In this document: piece after piece, positions 10,401 through 22,908 of the stretch | Position numbering within the stretch: the first letter of the stretch is position 1 | How the letters are laid out: every line of letters starts with the position of its first letter | Origin: Seiridium cupressi | Taxonomy: Eukaryota > Ascomycota > Sordariomycetes > Amphisphaeriales > Sporocadaceae | NCBI GenBank assembly: GCA_036674765.1 | Contig: JARVKI010000027.1 | Location: forward strand, 248,001 to 312,000 | Direction of reading: 5' to 3' | DNA: 64,000 nucleotides | Translations under genes and position numbers: made by a program | The notes under the pieces: generated by a model | What the model was told of the DNA's origin: nothing | The model's input: only the letters and a program-made list of their open reading frames with translations | The model's database searches: none

Positions 10401-13400
10401 CGTGTCATTCCCACGCGCGACACGCTTGTTATGACAGGGCGTCCGTGTGATATAGGCTCAGACGATTCCACACCACTTGACAGGCCCACGCACAACATTG
10501 CAGAACAACACAAAACAAACGGTCAGTACCATGACACCATCGTTGGATGTTTTGGAAACAACGGACGAGAAAAGTCAAATATTTCGCCCTCTGCGAGCAA
10601 TGCTGTCGAAAACGGAAGCAGTACAGCTGTCAAGATCCATTTTTGGAGCACAAGAACTGAGCCGCTGAATTTCATTCCTATCTTGAGCTCGGCAGCTCCC
10701 AGAGGAACAAGGCAATAATTACATTGCATGCCAAAAATAACCATGCGCAATCTCCCTCACTGCGGCTCAAACCGAACCACGCAATGAATTAACGACCGCA
10801 GACCCAGGTTTTGATGACGATAGCACTGGCCAGGGAGTGGTTATGGCTCAGCGACTCCATTGGCAAACTCCATCAACAGCGAACCCCAGATCTCCCCGAT
10901 CTGATCTGGGCATGGATGAAGCTCTCCACGGACACACGTGGTGTACCGAGGACCGGTTGCCCCGTCGTCGAGGTCGCATTGTTGTGGTCAGAGTCACAGG
11001 TTTTATATTGACTGCTTGTCTCATGTTGAGATGAGAGGAGCCGCATCTCGTAACATCCCGGCTCAGCCAACGTCGAACATTGCACAAGGCTGCCAGGCTT
11101 CCCAGAACTAGCGGGCTGAAACAAAACATCGGCGTTGGTCTCATGTTGCCATGCCACAAGGCTTCATCAGCTGCTGGTTACCGTTCATCACGACCGCAAA
11201 CGTGACGCGAGACACCAACCCCCAAGGAGCAGAGCACACAATAAGGCACAGTATCGTCAGGCCATTGTCAATACGTGTTTCGTACATGCAGCATATTAAA
11301 TTTTACGAGAGTCTAATACGCACGTGGAGCAAGATAGATCAGCATTCATATCCGACTCTATAATATCATTAAACTCTAAACCGAATTTTCTCACCCAGTC
11401 ACAGCTATAACGATGGTGGTAATTCGCAGCATGCATACATACTCGTACTGTACGGTGGTAGTCGCTGCATTGGGGCGTGCCCATCTTACATACTGTGGGG
11501 TTTTATGCCGACGACTTGGACGAAAGCAGCGTAACGCACATGATCTCCACTTGTGTGGCTCCTGCTATTTTAGGCTGCATTTTTGAAAACTTGGTGTCGA
11601 ATTCTGAAACTGCCAAGCTCCATAATTTGCCCGTGCTCTCGTTGCGCCTCTCGCCTACGGAGATATTTCACCGCTACGACCTCGTGCCCGACCCAGAGCC
11701 CGAGCCCTGGCCTCGATCCTTTCATCCCAACTGCAACGCCTTCCGCTTCAGGCACGAATATTCGAGTCAATTCTATGGGCTCGGCGTCGACTAGGGAATG
11801 CAAAGCGTTGGTCCGTGAGGAATGCGGCTCAAAAAGAAAAAAATTGGGTCCGGAAGCGGGTCAATAGGCTAGGGATAGGTAGTATAGGGGAGCACTGACC
11901 CAAGCAACTACCGGAATCCCCCATACATTGATACTCCGGGTGGCACTCGCTCTCCTGGTCTTTCGTCCGTGCTGAATTAGCAATACCATGTATGTACATG
12001 CGTACGAACGGGCCACGATCTCAGGTTGAAAAGTTCCTCATGACCAGGCTCCGAGGTGGTGAGCAACATGTGGACGCATGGCATCGTTCGTCCCAAATAG
12101 TAAGCAGCTTCGGGGACGAAAGCCGGGAACCGGTCATCCGATTTCTTGCTATGTATTGTGATTGTCCTCCCTTGCAGCTTCTACGGAGGGTAAGTCGATC
12201 TTTAATGTCCGACGCCGTAACAGATATGCTTAAATATTGATTCCGTGTACACTTCAAAGGCGGTTGCATGATCGTTCTTGTCTCAACTCAGATGCTGCGA
12301 TCATCTCAAGTTCATGCAGTTCGTGCAAAATACACTCTCCTTCTCCTTTCATTTCCTCGAGAATCGATTAGGCCTTTTGACACAGAATATGTGACTCCCC
12401 AGCAGTCCTGGACTACGTAAGTCATTCGTCAGGATCTGCGAACCTGTCCACGGCGTTGCAAACAGTGAAAAACCAACCATGCTTGTTGGGAGCAAGTAAG
12501 CTGTCATGTAGCGATGTACCATGTGTACTCAGGATCCTATTCCATCGTAACTCGCGCGATGCCTCGAGCCTTCTGTATCACTCATAGCTTTTCTTGGTGG
12601 TTATCTGTCGGTATGTGTAAGACGTCTATGTATACGATAGGCATCCTCCGGTTTAGCTGACATGAAAATCGCCGTTTCTTCCTGGTACAGTATACAGCTT
12701 ACCAGTAGTTGGGGGCCAGTATCTAATCCCGAGATCCATCATCTAATATGTACGCAGGGTCAGAAACACTCTGAGAAACAACATTAGCGACTAACGGGGT
12801 TTATCCTAGAGAGGGAGTTTTGAGCATTGAGGTGCCAAAACTGAATGTATAATGGTTGACACATTCCATCTCTTTGTCTCCATATTGTTCTCACCCATCT
12901 TAGCGAACCAAGGATAGGCCTGGATATATCCTCACTCGCCGTATGAAAACACTGATACTCGTAGCTAGGAATTTACGCCACACACCACTCCAACTTACAT
13001 TTAATACACGTAGAGCCCATCCATATCTTGTACTTCGGGTGGAATCCCGCTATGAACTTAGAAGCGTATATCTATACAAAAAACTGGACGCTTCGCAGTG
13101 GTCACATGTAAGTACTATAGCACTACCAGAAGCAAGGCACATACTGCTAGCTTCATGGAAAGGATTACCTACGACGAATGTTGGCTAGCTGTCCTTGCTT
13201 TGATATTTGATTGACAGACTCGTATTTGATCTAGATAAATTGAGGATAGCACACCACGTCACAGATCTGTTTCCATGCATTTGGGGTTATATACTGACGG
13301 CCAGATGTTTTTATTCAACATGATTCACGTGATCATCAACAGTATAGAGAAATTAAAATCACTTTATGACATACTTCTTGTCATTGCAGTGTATGGGATG

Positions 13401-16400
13401 ATTGTGAAATTACTATCGATATGTTCTATATAATTCTTTTACTTGTGAACTCATTTTCAAATGAACTTCTGGTGACTTACAGCGAAGGCGCCCACGATTG
13501 AACTGAGCATGCTCACCCGAATTTGGATTGAGAGATCAAATAATCATCAGAAACAAGCCAAAAACTGCCTGAAAACTTAAGGCATCCACGAATCTGGCAG
13601 TGCGTGTTCGCTGCGTCACTGGGTGTATAATTCCGACCAGAGATCAAAGCCTGATATGGGAAAGAAAGGCACGAGGTCATTGCATCCCGGTTTCTCAAAC
13701 CCAAGGACTTAGTGTATTAGGCTACTGATACAATAATAGGAAAGGAGCGTCAACATCAACTGTCACTGAATCTAGGCCTGTGGGGATAGGAAAAAGTTTT
13801 CACGCCAGGAGTATGCGCAACTTCTGGATAGTCCAACAGCGATCGCTACATGGCTCTTGCCGTATAATCCTCATATATGTAAAGTCCCGTGTTGGCAGCT
13901 CTATACTATCGTTACACCACTGGTAGCTGGTGCAAGAGGATAAATGCCAGACAGAATCATCTTCGCCATATATTGTTGGGTCGGGAACATGTCTAACATC
14001 AGGGCTTGCCGAAGGTCGTTCTCTAACGAGTATCGATATGCCAATTCTGTGCCGGACCATCGATGGCCAAGAGCTAATAATAGGTAGCCCAAATGATAGT
14101 GGTACCTCCGATTCAAGCACTTCAAAGTCCCGAGGATGGAATACCACCATGCAGATATGAAATGGCTAGGTCATTGAGTTTGAAGCCCCCGTGTTCTACT
14201 AACATCTAGAGCACATGAGAATTCATTTCCCGCAGGTCCTACTAGGACCAAGGCACGCTCTCTGCCGCTCAATAAATATATGGCATAAGGCGGCCACCGA
14301 CAATTTCCGAAGTCTCAACGGCATGTCAGCCGGTAGCCTCTCCGAGCCGCGCTCAGCAGGAGCTTACATGGAGTAGATCTGAGCCGTGAGCGGCATGCCG
14401 ATGTTCTTTGTCAGTCCTATCCCGTGTTTGATCGATATTCCGGGGCAGAGTGCCGTAGATCTTTGTACTACTACCAAGCACATCACAGGCACAGGCCGGC
14501 CACCGCGTTATGGCCATTTTGTTTTTCCCTCCCCGGGACTCTGGAGGTTTGTAACTGATCGTCATGGCATTATGGAGGCGGTAACTCCCGTCTAGGCTAT
14601 GCCGCCTGCAGAGTTAAGGGGTATATTCGACGTGATCTTGAGCTGGCGGTCTTGGAGGACCGCTGGCATCGGTAGGTAGTTATTCTTGTAATTTTGGGTT
14701 CCGACTCTGTTTGGGGCTACCGCTAGTACAAGCTGGATAATGGGGGCGAAAGACGATCAATCACATGGTAGCCATCTATTGAAATTGCTCTCTTCGTATT
14801 CTTCTCTTTCTTGTTCAGGACCACGAAGCCTAGCTTATAGACGTCCGCGATTTACGATGTACCATCGCGGTGAGGATCCTAATTACATCCGCTACCAAAC
14901 ACCCTGTTTTCAGCTGACGACGCGCGTTATCTATGTTCCGATCGAGAGGCTTCTGGGATGACCCTGAACGGTAAGCGGAAAGGGAAAGGGCACTAGCAAG
15001 CGCATAAATCCGATAGGACTACAAGCACTGGGACGAAACTGTCCTCGGAATCTTGCTTTCCCTCTGATTCAAGATGTGCATGACGTGCTACAAACACTCC
15101 AAACTATGCCATCCGACCGCCCGTCAGCTGCATGCAATGCGCAGGGAAGCACTTGTGCCTTGGTTCGTGGCTGATCTGGACGTTGGAAAGTATGGAGTTT
15201 GCAGCAGTGGGCCGGTGGAGCACAATACAGAAAGGATTCGGTACCGTGAGCATCGCGTACGTACTGACGGAAACCCACTTGAAGTGATGGACATCTGGGC
15301 ACTCGATCCGCACCTGCAGCCCCTGATTGCTTTTGTAGGCCAGATCCGGCTACGATCGAGTTCCGAATCTCAGGTTGGACCGCATTGCGATGACAGCGGC
15401 TCTGCGTGGAAAAGGAGGCTGCAGCCGGACATGCAGCTAAATTTGTGCACATTGTAGCGAGATGGCACCTTGTCTGACAGGCCAGCCACAAGGGTGAATA
15501 CTCTGCACTTGTTAGGGCAATATCATTATCACGTCCAGTTACATGTTGAAGGCTTGCAGAATATGTCCATCCACCGGACCGTGTGCGCTGCGACGTCGTC
15601 CGCCTCTGAGAACCGGATGAGCAACAGAGATATACCAAGCAGAAGTTCGGTGAGTCTCACGCAATGGGAAAGGTGCGATGGCGCTGGCTGGGCCGGCCGG
15701 GGTATTTCGTCACCCTGCCCTTGTCCGTGTGCGGGTATCCGAACCATGGGCCAGCCTCTCCGGTGAATATGAATTGGCACCGCTGATAGGTCGTAATTAA
15801 TGAAACGGATTCAGACACCACGACAATAGAGGGTTCGCCCTTGATCTCAAACAGCTGGTTAACGCTGAAATCTGATTTATCATTTCTGTCGAGTGTCTCA
15901 TTGCTGCAAAGACGAACTCTCATTTTCATCACCAGCCGTAGCTGGCCTCGAAGAGTCAGGTCAGTTGATAGGCTAGCCAGGCAGACTAAATTGTCGCGAA
16001 CCTGGAACGGCTGCTGAGCGAGGTCCACGTTGGTTGCGTAGCGCCGCCTACCATACAGGCTACAATGAATCACAACCCATGCTTTCGTCCATGTGGCATC
16101 GAGAAAATGGACTGACGATGTGGACACTCTGGGTCGCTTGCGGTTGACTATGCGACCTAGCAAATATGCTCTATGCGTCAAGACATGGTTTTGCCAAAGT
16201 GCGTTCTGGAGTCGGTCGGGTACGAGGGGTGCCTCATCACTGCAGGTTGGGGCATCCAAAGTAGACGCCTCGTCTCCTAGTTGACTTCATTGACCCCAGC
16301 CATTCACATTGTCCTCGAGGCTCATATACTTCCTCTCGAAACCTAGAAAAAGTTGCGCGATTCTGTTTGCGGGATAGGAGAAAGGGAAACCGTTAACCTT

Positions 16401-17006
16401 GGAGCAAGTTTTAACCAACATCGCGATAGTGTGGATTTTTGAGCCCCATTTGGGCCCTCGTCACTCGACTGTGCAGTGCGGTCTGTGTTGACCCTACCAC
16501 CGACCTCCCGACCTCCCATGCATCTCAATTTAGCCCAACCCAACTTACAGGACTCGGGGGTCGACGTGATCAATTGCATGCATCCGATCAACTGACTGTT
16601 GACTTGTCTCCCTGTTCCCCTATTCCGACACTGGAAAATTCGTTTCTGTCATTCTTTTTCTGTGACGGTCGTATTGTGATCCGGGCACAATATACATTCA
16701 GTGTCTCTCAAGCTCATCGGATAACCACCGCTGAGGTCGCTAGCAAGCAAGCCCAAACCAATATCATCACACCACCATTCGGTCTTTTTGGAGCTGCGAG
16801 ATTCAACGCAAAGGTCGCACAGCTTGCTCATGGATCTTATTGGAATGCCACCTCCTTCACCAAAACCGCATTTCAGGAAGAGAATTTCGAGCAAACGCCC
16901 ACTGCCCATAGAAAATTAGAAAAACGCCAGAGCTCAAAGACCTGGTCGAGGGCTTTAAAAGAGGTGGGACGACCTTGGGGGGCATTGATGTTTGACTGGG
17001 TTGACC
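10401..17006. other. Long gene-poor stretch
   Basis: No protein family is recognisable in six frames over 6.6 kb. Parts around 12.2-14.2 kb are AT-rich and stop-dense in all frames. Between 15.07 and 16.26 kb unusually long open frames occur on both strands (127 codons plus; 189 and 200 codons minus), but the minus ones lack an ATG start. The last 600 bases, with CT-rich tracts, should hold the promoter and leader of the gene at 17007. Confidence 0.4.
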
Positions 17007-20000
17007 ATGGCGGAAACACCCAACAACGTTGCTGCGACAGCCGTCACAGACACGGACGAAACCGCGCATCGCTTCGAATTCGATTTCTCACCTTCCAGGG
17101 ACCACAACGACAATTGGCACAACCATCGCCAAAGCCACAACCCGTCTAAATTGCCCGCTTTTCGCTTTGCCGATTTGCGACAGGAGAATCTGGTCCACCC
17201 ATCCTTGCTAACACAAAGCCACGAAATTCCACCTTCGCCTGTCTCACCTGGCACGGATCCCACCCAGCGTCAAGGATCAGCACCGGCACAAACACCGGCC
17301 CAAACATCGCAGGCGGCAGAAGAAAGCAAGGCAAACACCACGCGAGACCGTTCCCCACTGTCCACCCAGCTCAACAATAATCACAATACTGTCTCGCCCG
17401 ATCCATCGTTGTCAGCCGTAGTGCATCAACAAGGCGCGTCTTCCGACACCAGCCCTGCCGAGTCTCGGGCCAGGACAATTCAGACTCCTTTGAAAGCAAG
17501 ATCCGCATCTGCGACACGTCCCGTCAACCCGAAGCGATCCGCATCCTTGGGTACCTCTATTACAGCCTCCAAGGTGGCCGATAATCAATCGCCATCCGGA
17601 TCCACAACCACGGTAGTCCCTGCTCGCCCACAGCAACGGAGGGCGCCTTCTTACAGCGAGACCTTGTCGGAAATACGATCGCGTCGCCTATCTGAGAGCA
17701 GCCAGAACGGAGCACCTGGAGACGAGGGCACTAAAGAGTGGGCGCAGGGCCAGCGGGAATTGCTTCTGCCCAAGACTATCCAGAGGACCGACTCAGATGG
17801 GAAGAGAATTTCGGCATCACGACGACCACCAGTATCTTATAGACCATCGACCGCCTCGGCCCCGTCAACAGGAGGCTCGGCTAAAATCCCCCCAATCCGT
17901 TCATTCAGATCTTCCGGCGACCGCCAGAGCTTAGGTCTAGACATGAACCTACGGTCGCCAACTGTCTACGACGACGGCTACGGCGACTCCAATCAACGCG
18001 ACCGGACTTTGAACGCACTGGAGGGTAGACGGGAGGATGACACCTATGGGATGGAGTCCCCCAACTCTGTAACGGCAGAAGCAGACGACAGCGGGGACGT
18101 CTTTCTCAAGATGGCCCGCGAAGAGCCAGAACCTCCGCCGCCAGTAGTAAGTATCACCTCTCTTCGCACCCTATGTTCCGGGCTCTACACCATCCGATAC
18201 ATACTTCCCATTGCGCTTGAAACTAGGGAGGAAAACGTGCGAAGTGCAGTCACTAACATTAGGATAGACGCGCGCGATACGGTCAGCGCATCGCCGCCCG
18301 CTCTCTTCTGTGATCCCCACATATCAGCCCATATCACCGCCTCAGGTATCACGACGCCTGTCTGACCAGGAGGCTTCAAGGTCCAAGAATGTTGGAGATG
18401 GCCAGCCGGCAGGAGGAATGGCACGAGCCTTGACTTATCGAACGTCGGCGACTGGCAACACTTCCGAATCCAAAGGTCTCGGCCCAAAACCGTCACCATT
18501 AACTCCCCGGACCCTAAGTTTTCAGGATCCAGCTACCGAGTCAGCTTCCGCATACAGCCGTAGGAGGCAATCCATTACTGATGGTGTCTCTGCCATGTCC
18601 TCGCGAATGTCGTCTCTGAAGCAGTCTGGAATCTCTCCGGCCACCTCTGGCCGTACATACAACTCGTCACCTCTGGCACCGAAAACCATGGATTCTCAAA
18701 AGCAGGATGCGCAGCAGGGCGATCATCACACTGAGTCTTCCAACTCGACAGCGGCGCCTTCGACTGTATGGGATGAGCTCGACGATATCAAATCCCGTAT
18801 TCACCGGCTTGAGCTTACGGGAAAGCTCCCGGCCACATCTGGCGCAGCTGTCTCCCGGGCATCGGATGAAAGGCCGCCCACTGCTACGACCAATGCGACA
18901 ACCATGTCTGTATCGCCCAAGCGCGGCACCGGCGGTGTGGCTGCACAGACTGATGCAGTGAGCACGGTATCATCCTCGTACGGGCAGAAGGAAAGTCATC
19001 CATTGCTGCAGTCCGCCATAACAAAATCAAAACCATTTCTGTCCGAGGACATCTACAATGCCCTGGAGGGTGCAGCCTCTGACGCCATGACACTATCATC
19101 CATGATTGGCAAAGTTGGTGAGCCGGGCCCGATATCCAGCGCTGCCAGCAACGTGGGGACTCCTGCTGTGACAGACCGCCAGCTTCGAAGGAAGGCCGAG
19201 GGCATTTGTCGAAGCCTTACAGAGCTCTGCCTGGCGCTCAGTGAAAATGCAGCTCAGATCAAGCAGCAGGAAGTCGTAGTGCCGACCACGGAAAAGGAGC
19301 CTGTCAGCAGCCCTACGATAACGAGGTTTTCCGGAGTCGCCGCTCAACGTCGCCCCAGCGCAGCTCTGGGAGAGCGCAGCCCCGCGTCTGCTGCTGCTAG
19401 TCCCAGAGGTATGTCGCGCCTCGAGGAAAGGCGGAACAGCATTTTCTTCTCCAACGCCCTTCCAAGCCCGAGTAGTCGGTACTCATCTCAGATTCCCGCC
19501 ACACCCAGCGAGGCTTTAGGCCGAAGAACATCACTCATGCTTCCTCGCACCCGTAGGGCCGGTACAGAGGAACCCGAGGATTTTGGTGGACGGAAGTCGT
19601 CCATACTTCGCACTCGCCGCGCCGGTACAGAAGAACCAGAGGAGCTTCCAGGCCGCCAATCTTCAATGCTCCGAACGCGTCGGGGCACCTATGAGCACGA
19701 GCAAGACGACACTACATCGCGGTTCAGAGCCCCATCGCGGACGGTGACTGAAATTGCAGTCTCGCGGCCGCCAGCCACTCGGGAGTTCAATCCTCAGATC
19801 GCCCTTCCCTCGATCGAAACAACATCTCTTGGCACCTCGGCGCTTCCCAGGCGACGCTTGGGATCGTCATCCCTGAACACACGCCTTGTCCAGCCATCGA
19901 CGACCAGTAATTTGGCTCCTCGGCGGTACCTGGAGAGGACACCGGATCGCGAGACGAACAACATCTCGGAAAAGCTGGCAGAGGACCGTGGCCAGAGGTC

Positions 20001-20118
20001 ATTCTCCCTTGCTCAAAACAGCATCCACAACCGCACTAGCAGCATTCAGAAGAGAACTCGCGACAGCATGTTGGCCAACAGCTCGGCGGCATCACAGCCA
20101 GGTGGTTACTACCGGTAA
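17007..20118 (+). CDS. Large Ser/Thr/Arg-rich conserved fungal protein, function unknown
   Basis: Exons 17007-18146 and 18268-20118 (intron of 121 bases, GTAAGT donor) give 996 residues. The join keeps phase and reads PPPPVTRAIRSAHRRPL. The start is the ATG at 17007; upstream in-frame codons include only a TTG. Almost the whole protein is low-complexity and probably disordered. Ordered-looking islands are VWDELDDIKSRIHRLELTGKLP, a likely coiled coil near residue 535, and LRRKAEGICRSLTELCLALSE near 675. Near residues 795-855 are three tandem copies of a unit built on RRxSxxLxRTRRAGTEEPE, with repeated RRxS-type basophilic kinase sites. The LPATSG string by the coiled coil resembles a bacterial sortase signal but is meaningless in a fungal cytoplasmic protein. 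No function can be assigned; a scaffold or septum/cytoskeleton role is only a guess. Confidence 0.85.
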
Positions 20119-21260
20119 CGATTGAAACGACAAATGATGCATTCACGACTATGTAATCCATAGACATTCTCTTGCGGTTTTTTTTCTTTTTATTGGCACG
20201 ATATCAACGTTTAGGCATCAAAAGGAGTTTCTGCGAGGGTAACCAGTACTTGGGATGCCTCTTCGTCATTCTCTCCTAAAAATACCCCCGGCATTCTGCA
20301 AAACATTCTAAGAATTATTTTGTTTTCTTTGTTTGTTGGAGGATCAGCGTTGACATTCGTCTTCTTTTTTGTATAATATTCCCAGCATATGTACATTCAC
20401 GGAAAAGGGTCGAGAAAGGCACCTGGTCCTCTTCTGATTTGTAAGAGACCTGAGTTACCTGTTACTCAGTAAGCGAGTCGGTTTGAGGAGGCTGTTATCC
20501 CTGTAGACAAAACATTCCTGCGCGCGTCAGGCGCATGGTTGCAGGCATGCGTGGCGTTCACCTGTGGTTGTGCTGGTCGTTTGTCAATGCTGGCCAGGCG
20601 AAATCAGTGTATTAGATAGGCCAGGCGGCTTGTACGGTCAGCAGTAATGTATGAATATTATAACCGCAGAGGTGCATACAGCGATACTCTAGTCCGAGCT
20701 CAGCCATGTGCGTTTAATGAATGTGCACATATTGGAATGATTGAAAGTGGCTGATTTAGTCTTGGGGCCTCCTCCTACTAATACGACTGACAGGTCATAC
20801 ATGGGATTTGAGGCACGGATCTGGTGACTCAGACGGCGTAGATGGAAATTGATGCTCTTTTGCACTTACCTATGCCGAGCGGATGCTTGAGGCCTGATTG
20901 GCTCGCCGCTAGCGAATTACTTTTTAGCCCTTCAAACGAAAGTTGACGACCTGGCTAAGGTTGCACAACACAACACAAAATAGTTTCTGGCATCTCACAA
21001 AGCAAGAAGACAGACTTGCACAACAATTCAAGCTGGCAACACACACGTCGTCGAGGGCCTTCAGCTGCTTATTGCGCTCGTATTTCCCCCACACCAAAGT
21101 GGTTCAGAAAACAGCAGTAGCAGCTTGCACTTTGGCCACCCCACCTTCTACTTGCCAATCGCCTTCGAGACAGCTACATCGACGACAGTTCTTTTCAGAC
21201 CAAATTCACAGGCCTTATTCACATCAGCGTTATCATCATCGAAATCATCAACAAGTCGAA
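20119..21260. other. Intergenic region upstream of tpt1
   Basis: 3' UTR of the preceding gene, then the tpt1 promoter. From 20943 to 21260 the tpt1 frame stays open without any ATG (see findings). No other gene was seen. Confidence 0.5.
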
Positions 21261-22383
21261 ATGGCAGGTGACAAAGATTATGCAGATACGCAGGACCGGA
21301 TGGAGTCTTTAGCTCTCAAGGGCAAGGCTGGTGGTGGAGGCAGAAGGGGCGGCCGTGGTGGAGGTGGCGCCGGAGGAGACCAGAAGACCCGGGATTTCCA
21401 CATCAGTAAAGCGCTGAGCATGCTCTTGAGACACAAGGCAGAAGAAGCGGGTGTTGAACTAGATGGTGAGGGGTTTGCGAGATTGGACAAGGTGGTAAGT
21501 GAAATTTCGGACTTCTTCCTGTCCGTTTCAGACTGGTGGTCTTTGCTCTCAATTAGTTTCCTACGGCAAATGTTCTGTTGGAGTTAACAAGAAAAAACCA
21601 CGTATCTCACTAACATACAAACAGCTCCAATGGTCGAGGCTGAAGTCTCTCAAACCTACCTTTGCCGAGATCAAGTCAGCCGTTGCGGATAACGCCAAGC
21701 AGCGGTTTAGCATGAAGCCTACGCCAGGTTCTGAGGATCCAGACTCGACCAACCCAGCTGACTGGCTGATTCGCGCCAATCAAGGACATAGTATCAAACT
21801 TGATAGCGAGGGCCTGCATACGCCTATTACGCTCGAAGCAGGCAATATCCCAGATGTCGTTGTTCACGGTACCTACTTTGCCTTCTGGCCAAAGATCGTC
21901 GAAAGCGGCGGTCTCAAGAAGATGGGCCGGACACATGTTCATTTTGGTACTGGCCTACCGGAAGATGGCAAGGATGGCGGGAACGGGACGAACGGACAGG
22001 TACACGATGCTGGCGAAGAAGCCACGGCGGAGAGTGGCAAGGAGAATGGCAAACCCAAGGTCATCAGTGGCATGCGAAGCGACGCCGAGTTGCTTGTCTT
22101 CATCGATGTAGCTCAGAGTCTGGAAGACAGCGACATGAAGTGGTGGCTGAGCTCGAATGGAGTCGTCTTGACGGAAGGAAACGAAGAAGGCCTGGTACCC
22201 ATGAAGTACGTCAAAGAGGCACGGGGGCGCCGGCAAGGTGTTGGCCTGTTGTGGAAGGATGGCGAAAAGGTTGCTGATCTCTTGCCTTCTGTCGTGGCTA
22301 GAGTCCCGATGGGTAAGAAAGGAGGTAACGGAGGCCGCGGTAGCAGGGGTGGTCGAAGAAGCGGCGGGAGGAATGCTGCATAA
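21261..22383 (+). CDS. tpt1: tRNA 2'-phosphotransferase Tpt1
   Basis: Exons 21261-21494 and 21625-22383 (intron of 130 bases, CTAAC branch) give 330 residues. The family core is plain: DFHISKALSMLLRHKAEEAG with the N-terminal substrate-binding Arg/His, then IRANQGHSIKLD, VVHGTYFAFWPKIVESGGLKKMGRTHVHF, and SDAELLVFIDV. Tpt1/KptA uses NAD+ to remove the 2'-phosphate left at the tRNA splice junction, the last step of fungal tRNA splicing. There is an Arg-Gly-rich N-terminal segment (GGGGRRGGRGGGGAGG) and another RG-rich tail, which suggest RNA contact; a 40-residue Gly/Glu/Lys-rich insert splits the catalytic domain. The start is the first in-frame ATG. It sits 407 bases before an intron-containing tRNA gene on the same strand. 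Confidence 0.95.
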
Positions 22384-22790
22384 TGGTGCTCACGACGATG
22401 GAGAGTGCATACGTCATGACTAGAAGATGAGCGAAGACTATTCTGCATTCCCAACAGTCTTTAACAATACGAAGACCTTCAGCGAGAGCGTTAATGACTC
22501 CGACACTTGCATCATGTTCTTCTCGAGTGTGTTAGCTTTCATTTATGATACCGCATACAACTGCCATCAGTGAAAGAAGAAAGAAATTTTTTTTTTTTTT
22601 TACTCAATACCTTGTCTCGTATAAGACAACAGCAGGGTATCGAAAGAAGCTAAGCTCTTGGGACCTGTATCTGCCTGGCTGGTCTCTGTTGCTCAGCGGC
22701 TCAGCCACGCAATGAGTCACAACAAGGACAAAGGAAAAGAAATACCCTCATCAAGTGTTTCAACACAATTTGTTTTCAACAGCAAACAGA
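22384..22790. other. tpt1 3' region and tRNA 5' flank
   Basis: A run of about 14 T lies at 22589-22602, between the tpt1 stop and the tRNA gene. It may serve as 3' UTR or terminator sequence. No gene was seen. Confidence 0.4.
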
Positions 22791-22879
22791 AGCACCTTAG
22801 CTCAGGGGAAGAGCGCCGGGCTCATAGCAAAATAACGCATGATACCCGGAGGTCGTAGGATCGAAACTTACAGGTGCTA
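22791..22879 (+). tRNA. tRNA-Met(CAT), initiator type, with a 17-base intron
   Basis: A full cloverleaf folds by eye. The 7-bp acceptor stem AGCACCT/AGGTGCT has discriminator A. The D arm is GCTC/GAGC, the anticodon stem CCGGG/CCCGG, and the T arm GTAGG/CTTAC with loop ATCGAAA. Initiator hallmarks are A1:T72, three consecutive G:C pairs next to the anticodon loop (GGG/CCC), and A54 with A60 in the T loop (ATCGAAA rather than TTCGAAA). The anticodon is CAT at 22823-22825. The intron is 22827-22843, after base 37 at the canonical place. Its ATGA (22839-22842) can pair with TCAT of the anticodon loop, as in normal pre-tRNA. Mature length is 72 without CCA. A and B boxes are present. Confidence 0.93.
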
Positions 22880-22886
22880 GCATTTC

Positions 22887-22908
22887 TTTTTTCCCCCTTT
22901 TTTTTTTT
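22887..22908 (+). terminator. RNA polymerase III terminator
   Basis: Seven bases after the tRNA 3' end come six T (22887-22892), five C, then eleven T (22898-22908). This is a typical double oligo-T Pol III stop. Confidence 0.85.

Noticed and set aside
18267..18365. Extension of the first exon of the Ser-rich protein to a stop at 18365
   Set aside because: It reads through a GTAAGT donor into intron sequence; splicing at 18147-18267 links to the much longer frame that ends at 20118.
18830..18850. LPATSG string in the Ser-rich protein as a cell-wall sortase signal
   Set aside because: Sortase anchoring is bacterial; the protein has no signal peptide or C-terminal membrane segment.
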